8,972 nucleotides of DNA from Eubacteriaceae bacterium (GTDB lineage Bacteria; Bacillota; Clostridia; Eubacteriales; UBA1433), in assembly GCA_012797825.1 (NCBI GenBank), contig JAAZOI010000187.1, positions 1 to 8,972 of the forward strand, in the 5' to 3' direction. Under the pieces are notes generated by a model that worked only from the letters and a program-made list of their open reading frames with translations, was not told the origin of the DNA and ran no database searches. Made by a program: the position numbers and the translations under genes. This document shows positions 1 to 6,609 of this stretch, in pieces. The stretch's first letter is position 1, and every line of letters begins with the position of its first letter.

Positions 1-44
1 AATTAATAGATAAAATCCGTTATTCAAAAAATATCACATAATAA

Positions 45-72
45 TTGATAATTTGTCGAAGTTTGTTATAAT
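45..72 (+). promoter_or_regulatory. SigA-type promoter with extended -10, upstream of the CotH cassette
   Basis: The -35 is TTGATA (45-50) and the -10 is a perfect TATAAT (67-72), with a 16-base spacer. TGT directly before the -10 gives an extended TGn-TATAAT element. Transcription would start near 79-80, leaving a leader of about 18 bases before the GTG at 98. This is a strong match to the housekeeping sigma consensus. No convincing SigE pair was found in the 97 bases available. The promoter call rests on sequence match only. Confidence 0.72.
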
Positions 73-97
73 TTAATTAGTTGCACCGAAAGGCATT

Positions 98-3001
98 GTG
101 GTAAATTTGAATAGGGAAATTTTCAAAAAAGACAAAAAGTTTTTTATTATTTCAATATTTGCTTTATTGATGGTTTTAGTAGTATCTTATGTTTTTATTA
201 ATGATATCCCGCTTTCCGTGCCCGCAGTAGCGGAAGGCGCAATAAGCGTAGATATCAAAAATAATGCAGCAGGTTTACAGATAAACGAAGTTATGAGCTC
301 CAACGGAGGCGTTATTGCCGACTCTGAAGGAAACGTATATGACTGGGTTGAATTGTATAACGGCACTGATCAGGATATAAATTTAAAAAACTACAGGCTG
401 TCTGATGTTAAGTACAGCAAATGGGTATTTGGCGATGAGGTAATTAAGGCAAAAAGTTATCTCGTCGTTTTTTTGTCCGGAAACAGTAAAGCTACAACTC
501 AAGCCAATTTCAAGCTGCGCAGTAAAGGCGGAGAGATGCTGAACCTAAGGGATCCGCAAGGCGCGATTATTGACAGAGTTCAGATGCCGGCTTTAGTGAA
601 AAATGAAGTATTGGCAAGGGACGCTGATAATAATTGGGTAAGATATAAAATCGCCACGCCGGGCTTTGATAATTCGTTAAAAGGCTATGAAGCATTTCAG
701 AATACTCTGCTAAATTTAAGCGGCGACGGTGTTGTCATCTCAGAAATACTCCCTAAAAATGAAGGGAATTTTAAAGATGCTTCAGGCGTATTCAGCGATT
801 ACATAGAAATTACTAACACAACAGATACGGAAATTAATTTAAAAAACTACAGTTTGTCTGATGACAAAAGCGCGCCTTTTAAATGGCAACTGGGTGATAT
901 TACCATATCACCGGGCGAACATAAAGTGATATATGCCACAAACCAAGATAAAATAATAAAAAATGAGATAAATGCCGGCTTTAGGTTAAGCAGCAAGGAC
1001 GGCTGCGTAGTTCTGACAAATAACAAAGGGCAAATTATAGATAGGGTCGAATACGGCAATCTGCCCGATGGTTATGCTGCCTTAAAGGAAGGCAATGATT
1101 ATATTTATTCCAGTACGATAAATCCCGGATATGACAATACGCTTGCGGGTACTGCTGAGTTTTCAGAAAAATATTATTCAAATCCAAGTTCGCTGATGAT
1201 TAATGAAGTAATGAATAATAATTCGTCTTATCTTGTTCAAAACAACGGAGAATTTTATGATTGGATAGAGCTTAAAAATAATTCGTCGGAAGAAATTAAG
1301 TTAAGCGAATATACAATAACAACTGATATTGCAAATAAAGCGATGTATACCTTGCCTGATAAAACGCTAAAACCAGGAGAATATTTTGTACTTATAGCCT
1401 CTGGCGATACAACGTTGACTGATGCTAATTTTTACCATGCAAATTTCAAAGTAACTGCAAAAGAAGACCTGTACCTGTGCAAAGGTGATGATATAATTGA
1501 TAATATGTTTATTGCGGATGTTCCTGTAGGATACAGCAAAGGCCGTTCTTTAAGCAACGGGTTTTTATATATAAGCAAACCCACGCCTATTGCAGACAAC
1601 AGCAGCGGTGATTATGAAATTACTTGCAAGCCTTATTTTAGTGTTGAGGCAGGCATATATAATAACGTAAGCTATTTAAGCGTTGAGCTAAAAGGCGCAG
1701 GAGACATATATTATACTACAGACGGAAGCGTCCCCACAACTTCGTCAAAAAAATATACCGAACCGATTAAGCTGTTTAGGTCAACCGTTATAAAGGCTAT
1801 TGCAAAACAGGAAGGCAAACCGCAGAGCAATGCCAACGTTAGTACATATATAGTAAATGAAAATCATACTTTGCCTGTTATGTCGGTATCTATGAATCCT
1901 TCTTCGTTTAATTCGGTTCAGGGCAATGCTTGGACGGAAGGTTACGAAGTGGGCGCCTACGCCGAATTTTTTGAACTTAACGGACAAGGCTTTGACGTTC
2001 CGTGCGGATTCAAGCTTTTCGGCGGTTCGACAAGAGGACACTCCAAAAAAAGCTTCACATTGAATTTCAGAAAAAAATACGGTGAGGGAAGACTTAACTA
2101 TAAAGTATTTGAGAACCGAGATTTCTCATCGTTTAATTCGCTTGTTTTACGAACAGGCTCTCAGGATAGCCCGTTTGCATACATACGTGATGTTGTAGCG
2201 ACCTCACTTATTGATGAATACACAGATACAGATGTTCAGGCTTACAGGCCGATAATTTTATATATAAACGGAAAATACTGGGGCATTTATTATATACGCG
2301 AATTTGTTGACGAGAATTTTGTAGCAAGCCATTATAACGTAAGCAGCAATGATACTGACATTCTGCGCATTGACGGACAGGTAAAATCGGGCAGCAGCTC
2401 ATCATATAATGAATTGCTTTCATATATAAGAAGAAATAATATGAGTGTGCAGGCAAATTATGAATATGTAAAAGAAAAAATTGATATTAACAATTTAATA
2501 GACTACTGGGTGGCGGAACTTTATACCACAAATAATGATATAGTAAACTGCAGGTTCTTCTCAAATCCGCAGGTGGATAACGGAAAGTGGAAGTTTATTA
2601 ATTATGACTTTGACTACGCTATGTACAATCAGGAAGTAAATTATTATAATTTCTTTACCAATTCCGGGGGCATGACGCAGAACCATTTTTCTACCGAACT
2701 TTTAAGAAACCTTATGAAAAATAAAGAATTTAAGCAGACATTTTTAGAGCGCCTGAGCTACAATATGAAGAATACATGGAAAAAAGAAACTGTACTTGCA
2801 CGTATTGATAAGGCATACAATGAAATAAAAGCTGAAATGCCCAGAAACCAGGCAAGATGGGGTATGAGTATGTCTCAATGGGATTCGGGAATTGCTCGGC
2901 TTAAGCTATTTGTGAATTTAAGAGAAGGGTATCTGTTAAAGCAGACTAAAGCATATTTTAACTTAACTGATGCTGAAATGGATAAATATTTTGGTGATTG
3001 A
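98..3001 (+). CDS. Exported multidomain CotH-family kinase-like protein with three lamin-tail domains
   Basis: The 967-residue protein begins with a basic n-region and a hydrophobic helix (about 15-34). AVA-E at 43-46 is a possible signal peptidase site, so it is secreted or membrane-anchored facing outward. Three lamin-tail (LTD) repeats follow at about 58-190, 211-345 and 365-500, each with an [IL]NEVM- or ISEIL-like start, a [DY]-[WY]-[VI]-E-[LI] strand and an LK/LS-x-Y turn. A chitobiase-C/Fn3-associated type strand segment lies at about 512-587 (YYTTDGSVPT). The CotH domain spans about 590-945. Its hallmarks are S644-T-R-G, K651-S-F, L684-R, R697-D, YINGKYWGIYYIREF (722-736), N813-D-x-x-N and D837-F-D. 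In B. subtilis CotH, a Fam20-like protein kinase of 362 residues, two conserved aspartates are essential; D814 and D837 are candidate equivalents. The start is GTG at 98 behind GAAAGG (88-93, spacing 4); no ATG occurs until codon 25. It is first in a three-gene operon. The substrate is unknown, and a spore-coat role is not implied by family membership alone. Confidence 0.88.
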   Translation: MVNLNREIFKKDKKFFIISIFALLMVLVVSYVFINDIPLSVPAVAEGAISVDIKNNAAGLQINEVMSSNGGVIADSEGNVYDWVELYNGTDQDINLKNYRLSDVKYSKWVFGDEVIKAKSYLVVFLSGNSKATTQANFKLRSKGGEMLNLRDPQGAIIDRVQMPALVKNEVLARDADNNWVRYKIATPGFDNSLKGYEAFQNTLLNLSGDGVVISEILPKNEGNFKDASGVFSDYIEITNTTDTEINLKNYSLSDDKSAPFKWQLGDITISPGEHKVIYATNQDKIIKNEINAGFRLSSKDGCVVLTNNKGQIIDRVEYGNLPDGYAALKEGNDYIYSSTINPGYDNTLAGTAEFSEKYYSNPSSLMINEVMNNNSSYLVQNNGEFYDWIELKNNSSEEIKLSEYTITTDIANKAMYTLPDKTLKPGEYFVLIASGDTTLTDANFYHANFKVTAKEDLYLCKGDDIIDNMFIADVPVGYSKGRSLSNGFLYISKPTPIADNSSGDYEITCKPYFSVEAGIYNNVSYLSVELKGAGDIYYTTDGSVPTTSSKKYTEPIKLFRSTVIKAIAKQEGKPQSNANVSTYIVNENHTLPVMSVSMNPSSFNSVQGNAWTEGYEVGAYAEFFELNGQGFDVPCGFKLFGGSTRGHSKKSFTLNFRKKYGEGRLNYKVFENRDFSSFNSLVLRTGSQDSPFAYIRDVVATSLIDEYTDTDVQAYRPIILYINGKYWGIYYIREFVDENFVASHYNVSSNDTDILRIDGQVKSGSSSSYNELLSYIRRNNMSVQANYEYVKEKIDINNLIDYWVAELYTTNNDIVNCRFFSNPQVDNGKWKFINYDFDYAMYNQEVNYYNFFTNSGGMTQNHFSTELLRNLMKNKEFKQTFLERLSYNMKNTWKKETVLARIDKAYNEIKAEMPRNQARWGMSMSQWDSGIARLKLFVNLREGYLLKQTKAYFNLTDAEMDKYFGD
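377..407 (+). repeat. Near-identical 31-bp segment, copy 1 (lamin-tail domain 1)
   Basis: Codons for INLKNYRLSD in the first lamin-tail domain match 833-863 at 28 of 31 bases in the same reading frame. The two copies are 456 bases apart, about one domain length. This fits tandem duplication of a domain-sized unit or later gene conversion. Domain 3 has only a diverged version (IKLSEYTITT). Confidence 0.7.
833..863 (+). repeat. Near-identical 31-bp segment, copy 2 (lamin-tail domain 2)
   Basis: This is the partner of 377-407. It encodes INLKNYSLSD at the same structural place of the second lamin-tail domain. Only three bases differ, one of them silent at the isoleucine codon and one silent at a leucine codon (CTG/TTG). 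Confidence 0.7.
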
Positions 3002-3002
3002 T

Positions 3003-3686
3003 ATGAGAAGCTACAGAAACGAACTTAAATTTATAACCAATCCCAACCAAGCTCAAATTTTAAAGCAGAGACTTGCCCTGATTATGGGATTTGACGAAAA
3101 CGCAAACAGCCAAGACAATACATATTTTATCAGAAGTCTTTATTTTGATGATTTGTATTCAACTGCTTTTAACGAAAAAATTGACGGGACGCTTAACAGA
3201 AAAAAGTACAGAATAAGAATATATAATTTTAATGATGATTTTGTCCGTCTTGAATGCAAATATAAAAATAACATGATGACATCTAAAGACCAATGCAAAA
3301 TAAGCAGGGAACTTTGCGAGAAAATTATAGCAAATGATATTGAAGGAATAGACCCGGGCGATAATAAACTTTTACGAAATTTTCTTGTCGAAAAGAAAAC
3401 AAAGAATTTAGTTCCGTCTACAATAGTAGATTACAGAAGAACGGCATTTGTATACGATGTTTCAAGAGTAAGAATTACGTTTGACGAGTACTTAAAATCG
3501 GGAATGTATTCAAGCGATTTATTTAATGAAAATATTTCTACATTTGATATATTTGACAGTACTAAAACAGTCATTGAAGTTAAATTTGATTATATCCTGC
3601 CGCCGCATATTGCAAGAGTGTTGCAGACAATCCCAATGTATCGCCAAGCAGTTTCAAAATTTGCGGTTTGCAGAAATATAAAATAA
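3003..3686 (+). CDS. VTC-domain (polyphosphate polymerase-like) tunnel enzyme
   Basis: The 227-residue cytosolic protein has no signal or membrane segment and consists of one VTC/CYTH-type triphosphate tunnel domain. The charged tunnel residues of the family are visible: E7-x-K9 near the start, R66-K-K-Y-R70-x-R72, E84-x-K86, Y144-R-R, R155-x-R157, E192-x-K194 and S218-K219. In yeast Vtc4 the equivalent basic residues bind triphosphate and a C-terminal-half glutamate binds metal, and the enzyme makes polyphosphate from ATP. The site looks complete, so the protein is probably active, but product and substrate are inferred. There is no SPX regulatory domain. I chose ATG 3003 over ATG 2970 because GGTGAT (2993-2998) sits 4 bases before it and ELKF then falls at the N-terminus as usual. 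The gene follows the CotH stop as TGA-T-ATG, implying coupled translation. Confidence 0.85.
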   Translation: MRSYRNELKFITNPNQAQILKQRLALIMGFDENANSQDNTYFIRSLYFDDLYSTAFNEKIDGTLNRKKYRIRIYNFNDDFVRLECKYKNNMMTSKDQCKISRELCEKIIANDIEGIDPGDNKLLRNFLVEKKTKNLVPSTIVDYRRTAFVYDVSRVRITFDEYLKSGMYSSDLFNENISTFDIFDSTKTVIEVKFDYILPPHIARVLQTIPMYRQAVSKFAVCRNIK

Positions 3687-3699
3687 AAAGAGGTGTTAT

Positions 3700-4431
3700 A
3701 TGAGTTTTTTGGATTTAATTAAAAACAGCGTAATAAAAGAATTTACAGGCACCATAACTGTAGGAAGCGTAATGCTTGCCGTTTTAATTTCTTTTATTAT
3801 AGCACTATTCATAGTCTTTATTTATCGTAAAACATTTACAGGAGTTGTGTACTCCAAATCATTTGTTTTATGCATTATACTGCTGTCAATGATAACAGCG
3901 CTTATCATTAAGACAATCAGTTCTAACCTGGCATTATCTTTGGGCATGGTCGGCGCTTTGTCCATCGTAAGATTCCGTACGGCTGTAAAAGAGCCTGTAG
4001 ATACCGCTTTTATGTTTTGGGCAATAGCGGCAGGCATTATGGCGGGAGCGGGACTTTATTTAATTGCTCTTATAGGTTCGCTTATTTTAGGTGTCATATA
4101 TTACATAAGCTTTGGCATGGGATTTAAATTTAAAAGCCAATATCTTTTAGTATTAAGATATAATATAATAAGTGAAAATGAAATTGTAAAAAGAGTGCAT
4201 TCGCTTCCCAAATATAAATTGAAAAGCAAATCATTTTCAAAAAACATAATAGAATCTACATATGAAATTGAGCTTTTCGGGAAAAACAAGAAAAAAAGCC
4301 GGGCCGCATCACGCCAGGCGGCTGTTGCTTTAAAAGGTGAAGACGAGAGCGATATACTTTATTATTTTAAGGATATTGAAGGATTGCTTAATGTCAGCCT
4401 GATAAGCTATCAAAATGATTTCGGCGAATAA
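3700..4431 (+). CDS. DUF4956 family polytopic membrane protein
   Basis: The 243-residue protein has hydrophobic segments at about 22-42 and 54-72 and a long one at 103-137 that probably crosses twice. Between them lies the very conserved family signature GMVGALSIVRFRT (82-94), followed by K97-E-P-x-D101. The C-terminal third (about 140-243) is soluble and mixed alpha/beta with a basic stretch (KNKKKSR, 195-201), probably cytoplasmic. The start is ATG 3700 behind AGAGGTG (3689-3695). It is the last gene of the cassette, 13 bases after the VTC gene and just before a terminator. DUF4956 has no established biochemical function known to me. It often neighbours VTC and CotH genes, so a role as the membrane partner that couples or exports the VTC product is a reasonable inference but not shown. 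Confidence 0.85.
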   Translation: MSFLDLIKNSVIKEFTGTITVGSVMLAVLISFIIALFIVFIYRKTFTGVVYSKSFVLCIILLSMITALIIKTISSNLALSLGMVGALSIVRFRTAVKEPVDTAFMFWAIAAGIMAGAGLYLIALIGSLILGVIYYISFGMGFKFKSQYLLVLRYNIISENEIVKRVHSLPKYKLKSKSFSKNIIESTYEIELFGKNKKKSRAASRQAAVALKGEDESDILYYFKDIEGLLNVSLISYQNDFGE

Positions 4432-4444
4432 AACAATAAAAATT

Positions 4445-4477
4445 AAAAAGGCTTTCTGTAAAAGAAAGTCTTTTTTT
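4445..4477 (+). terminator. Intrinsic terminator ending the CotH-VTC-DUF4956 cassette
   Basis: A 12-bp stem pairs 4445-4456 (AAAAAGGCTTTC) with 4464-4475 (GAAAGTCTTTTT), with one G-U pair and a 7-base loop, and runs into a T tract ending at 4477. The A tract on the left arm makes it potentially bidirectional. It lies 13 bases past the DUF4956 stop and before the spoIIIA promoter, so it should separate the two transcription units. Confidence 0.85.
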
Positions 4478-4492
4478 ATTGTCTTATTTTAA

Positions 4493-4522
4493 TCATAAAA
4501 CATGTCCCTCTATTCATACATA
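4493..4522 (+). promoter_or_regulatory. Probable SigE promoter of the spoIIIA operon
   Basis: TCATAAA (4493-4499) followed after 15 bases by CATACATA (4515-4522) resembles the mother-cell SigE pattern (KMATATT, 14-15 bases, CATACAnT). The -10 matches at 6 of the 7 specified positions and the -35 at 5 of 7. Transcription would start near 4529, just ahead of the GGGAG site. The B. subtilis spoIIIA operon is SigE-controlled, which supports the call. The -35 is imperfect and CATACA also occurs elsewhere in this A+T-rich window. Confidence 0.62.
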
Positions 4523-4544
4523 TATTTTAAATGGGAGTAGTTTT

Positions 4545-5498
4545 ATGAAAGATGTTTTAAATGATATTAAAGAGAATATTTTGATTCATTTTCCGCCCAG
4601 TTTATCAAAGTGCGTAAATAATACAAGCCCCGATGTGCTAAGTAATTTAAATGAAATACGGCTAAGAGCAAATAAAGCGGTAACTGCAAATGGGGGCAGT
4701 GAGTACACTCTTGCACAGAGCGGTTTTTTAACAAACGTAACTGAGCCTGTTATCGCGTCAGCAGAAGATATAAAAACAATATTCTATTCAGCCGTAAGGC
4801 AATCTCCTTACGCATTCGGAGAAGAAATAAAAAACGGATACATCACTCTAAAAGGCGGACATAGGGTAGGGCTTTGCGGACGAGCTGTTCTGACAGGGCA
4901 GGAAATCGCGACAATAAAAAATATCAGCAGCTTAAATATAAGAATAAGCAAAGAGATATTATCCGCGGCAAGCGAAGTTATGCCGCTAATTACTAAGGAA
5001 GGCAGAATTTTAAACACGCTTATAATTTCTGCTCCTTCATGCGGCAAAACTACCGTACTGCGCGACATTGTCCGCAGACTTTCAGACGGCATAGGCTGCC
5101 TGGCTCACAATATCGCCGTTGCGGATGAACGCGGTGAAATTGCGGCATGCGCAAACGGCATAGCCCAAAACGATGTGGGCAGCCGCACCGATATATTCGA
5201 TGCCGTAGGCAAAGCGCAGGGCATCATGAGTTTAATACGCAGCATGTCTCCGATGGTTATCGCAACAGACGAGGTGGGCACATATGAAGACGCCAAAGCA
5301 TTAAGAGCCGCGTCGCTTTGCGGAGTGAAGATGCTGTGTACTGCTCACGCGTATGATATTGAAGATATGCTTACGGATAAGGACGCCATAAAAAAGGAAA
5401 TATGCAGTTTGTTTGAAAGAATTGTAGTGCTGAAAAACGCAAAAAGACCCGGAGAAATTAAAGCTGTATACAACGCAAATTATGAAAGGATTTTGTGA
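4545..5498 (+). CDS. spoIIIAA: Stage III sporulation protein AA, secretion-type ATPase
   Basis: The 317-residue cytosolic ATPase belongs to the RecA-like VirB11/GspE/PilT group and is expected to energise the mother-cell SpoIIIA complex. The Walker A loop is SAPSCGKTT (162-170), with K168 as the phosphate-binding lysine. ADERGEIA (193-200) is the conserved acidic/Arg motif. VIATDEVG (238-245) is Walker B with D242-E243, and TAH (266-268) the sensor-like histidine motif. EIRLRANK (37-44) and GGHRVGLCGRAV (104-115) are family signatures in the N-terminal domain. I chose ATG 4545 because GGGAG (4533-4537) precedes it by 7 bases; the reading frame open upstream has no normal start and would run into the promoter. 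The stop overlaps the spoIIIAB start as TGATG. The central 300 bases are much richer in G+C than the rest. Confidence 0.96.
   Translation: MKDVLNDIKENILIHFPPSLSKCVNNTSPDVLSNLNEIRLRANKAVTANGGSEYTLAQSGFLTNVTEPVIASAEDIKTIFYSAVRQSPYAFGEEIKNGYITLKGGHRVGLCGRAVLTGQEIATIKNISSLNIRISKEILSAASEVMPLITKEGRILNTLIISAPSCGKTTVLRDIVRRLSDGIGCLAHNIAVADERGEIAACANGIAQNDVGSRTDIFDAVGKAQGIMSLIRSMSPMVIATDEVGTYEDAKALRAASLCGVKMLCTAHAYDIEDMLTDKDAIKKEICSLFERIVVLKNAKRPGEIKAVYNANYERIL
5041..5340 (+). other. G+C-rich patch with altered arginine codon use inside spoIIIAA
   Basis: Counted by hand, G+C is about 54% across these 300 bases, against about 37% and 40% in the 60-base blocks on either side. Five of seven arginine codons here are CGC, while none of the ten arginine codons in the rest of the gene is CGC. 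The patch covers the Walker A end through Walker B. It may be a recombined tract, or an effect of conserved Gly/Ala/Arg-rich motifs. Confidence 0.6.
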
Positions 5499-6010
5499 TG
5501 AAAATTATACTTTTATCTGTCTTATTCATATTGCCGGTGGCAGTGGGATTTAATTTATCAAAAAAGACTGAAAGATGCTATAAAAATTTAAGGTATCTCA
5601 GTATGTGCCTTGAAAAGATTCATATACAAATAACCCAGTATTTAATGCCTCTGGGAGATATATTTTACGAACTTTCTAAAGAAGAAATAAAGCCTATGGA
5701 TGAGATATTTTTAAATATTTACAGAGGCATAGAAAACGGCGGTCAAACTTTTAAAAATATGTTTTTAAATGAATTTGAACAAAAAAAAGAAACGCTGGGT
5801 TTTGCCAGTGACGAAATGGATTTAATAAAAAATATCGGCGATCTTATGGGTTCGAGTAATGTTGCAGGGCAGGAAAAATATCTGACAGGGCTGATAAAAT
5901 CATCGGAAAAGTTACTTGCTTACCGTGAAGAACAATATAAGACGAAAGCGTCATCATATAAAAAGCTTGGAATTTTAGCAGGCGCGTTTTTAGTCATTGT
6001 ATTTTTATGA
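5498..6010 (+). CDS. spoIIIAB: Stage III sporulation protein AB, GspF-like membrane component
   Basis: The 170-residue protein has a hydrophobic N-terminal segment (1-18) and a hydrophobic C-terminal segment (about 157-170) flanking a helical soluble domain, as in the family (171 residues in B. subtilis). The signature LIKNIGDLMGSSNVAGQEKYL region (about 109-129) is the conserved helix-glycine motif. B. subtilis SpoIIIAB has a helical fold like the type II secretion protein GspF, the platform that works with the secretion ATPase, and its place directly after spoIIIAA fits that pairing. The start is ATG 5498, whose A is the last base of the spoIIIAA stop, with GAAAGGA (5484-5490) 7 bases upstream. 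A GTG one codon earlier is possible but less likely. Confidence 0.95.
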   Translation: MKIILLSVLFILPVAVGFNLSKKTERCYKNLRYLSMCLEKIHIQITQYLMPLGDIFYELSKEEIKPMDEIFLNIYRGIENGGQTFKNMFLNEFEQKKETLGFASDEMDLIKNIGDLMGSSNVAGQEKYLTGLIKSSEKLLAYREEQYKTKASSYKKLGILAGAFLVIVFL

Positions 6011-6023
6011 AAGGAATAAATGT

Positions 6024-6221
6024 ATGGATATAAGTGTAATTTTAAAAATCGCAGGCATAGCGCTTGTAACTACAATTATAAACCAAATTCTAAAAAGGAC
6101 AGATAAAGAAGATTTGGCTTCGCTTGTAACACTGACAGGGGTAATTGTTATACTCGGCATAATACTGAGCATGCTGTCAGATTTGTTTGCAACTGTAAAG
6201 ACAATGTTCGATTTGTATTGA
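6024..6221 (+). CDS. spoIIIAC: Stage III sporulation protein AC, small integral membrane protein
   Basis: The 65-residue protein has two membrane segments (about 5-23 and 34-52) joined by a short charged loop, QILKRTDKED (21-30), matching SpoIIIAC in size and layout (about 68 residues). It is thought to sit with AD and AE in the outer forespore membrane as the export-apparatus part of the channel. I chose ATG 6024 because AAAGGA (6010-6015) precedes it by 8 bases. An upstream in-frame ATG at 5997 would overlap spoIIIAB and add a polar extension not seen in the family. Confidence 0.94.
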   Translation: MDISVILKIAGIALVTTIINQILKRTDKEDLASLVTLTGVIVILGIILSMLSDLFATVKTMFDLY

Positions 6222-6222
6222 T

Positions 6223-6609
6223 ATGCCGATACTTAAAATTTGTATAACAGTAATAATAGGCGCTATAGCCGTTATGATTATAAGGGAACATAATAAAGAA
6301 TACGCACTTTACATAGGAACTGCATGCGGTATTGTAGTACTATACTTTTGCCTGGGTTATATAGCTGAAATACTTCAGGCGGTAAATACAATATCTACAG
6401 ATTACGGCATAAGGCAGGATATTATAGAGCCTGTTTTTAAAATAACCGCAACAACTTATATCGCCAAATTTTCTTCGGATATTTTAAAGGATGCCAATTT
6501 ATCTTCAATGTCCGAAAAAATTGAGATATTCGCAAAACTTTATATATTGTTTTTGACAATTCCTATACTTTCAGAACTTATGAATTTTATTTTAGAGCTT
6601 TTGGGGTAG
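6223..6609 (+). CDS. spoIIIAD: Stage III sporulation protein AD, integral membrane protein
   Basis: The 128-residue protein has hydrophobic segments at about 4-20, 28-50 and 103-127. The conserved central stretch TTYIAKFSSDILKDA (77-91) followed by SEKIEIFAKLYIL (97-109) is the family signature. It is a partner of SpoIIIAC and SpoIIIAE in the mother-cell membrane complex. The start follows the spoIIIAC stop as TGA-T-ATG with no recognisable ribosome binding site, so translation probably depends on ribosomes finishing spoIIIAC. Confidence 0.95.
   Translation: MPILKICITVIIGAIAVMIIREHNKEYALYIGTACGIVVLYFCLGYIAEILQAVNTISTDYGIRQDIIEPVFKITATTYIAKFSSDILKDANLSSMSEKIEIFAKLYILFLTIPILSELMNFILELLG

Noticed and set aside
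1..41. Possible C-terminal tail of an upstream gene (frame 3, ending TAA at 39-41)
   Set aside because: Only about 12 codons are open before the window edge, with no recognisable family residues, so it cannot be told from chance.
82..95. Hairpin in the short leader covering the CotH ribosome binding site (CC-GAAA-GG)
   Set aside because: Only two contiguous G-C pairs form before bulges, too weak to call a regulatory structure.
1..97. SigE promoter ahead of the CotH cassette
   Set aside because: CATAATAA near 36-43 matches the -10 poorly and there is no KMATATT at the right distance, whereas the SigA-type pair is near perfect.
2970..3002. Earlier ATG for the VTC gene
   Set aside because: It would overlap the CotH gene by over 30 bases, lacks a ribosome binding site and adds a hydrophobic leader not expected for a cytosolic VTC domain; ATG 3003 has GGTGAT at good spacing.
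4479..4544. Upstream extension of spoIIIAA
   Set aside because: It begins at ATT, runs through the promoter region and has no ribosome binding site; ATG 4545 has GGGAG 7 bases before it.
5997..6023. Upstream ATG for spoIIIAC
   Set aside because: It lies inside spoIIIAB and adds a polar stretch ahead of the first membrane helix; AAAGGA is placed for ATG 6024.
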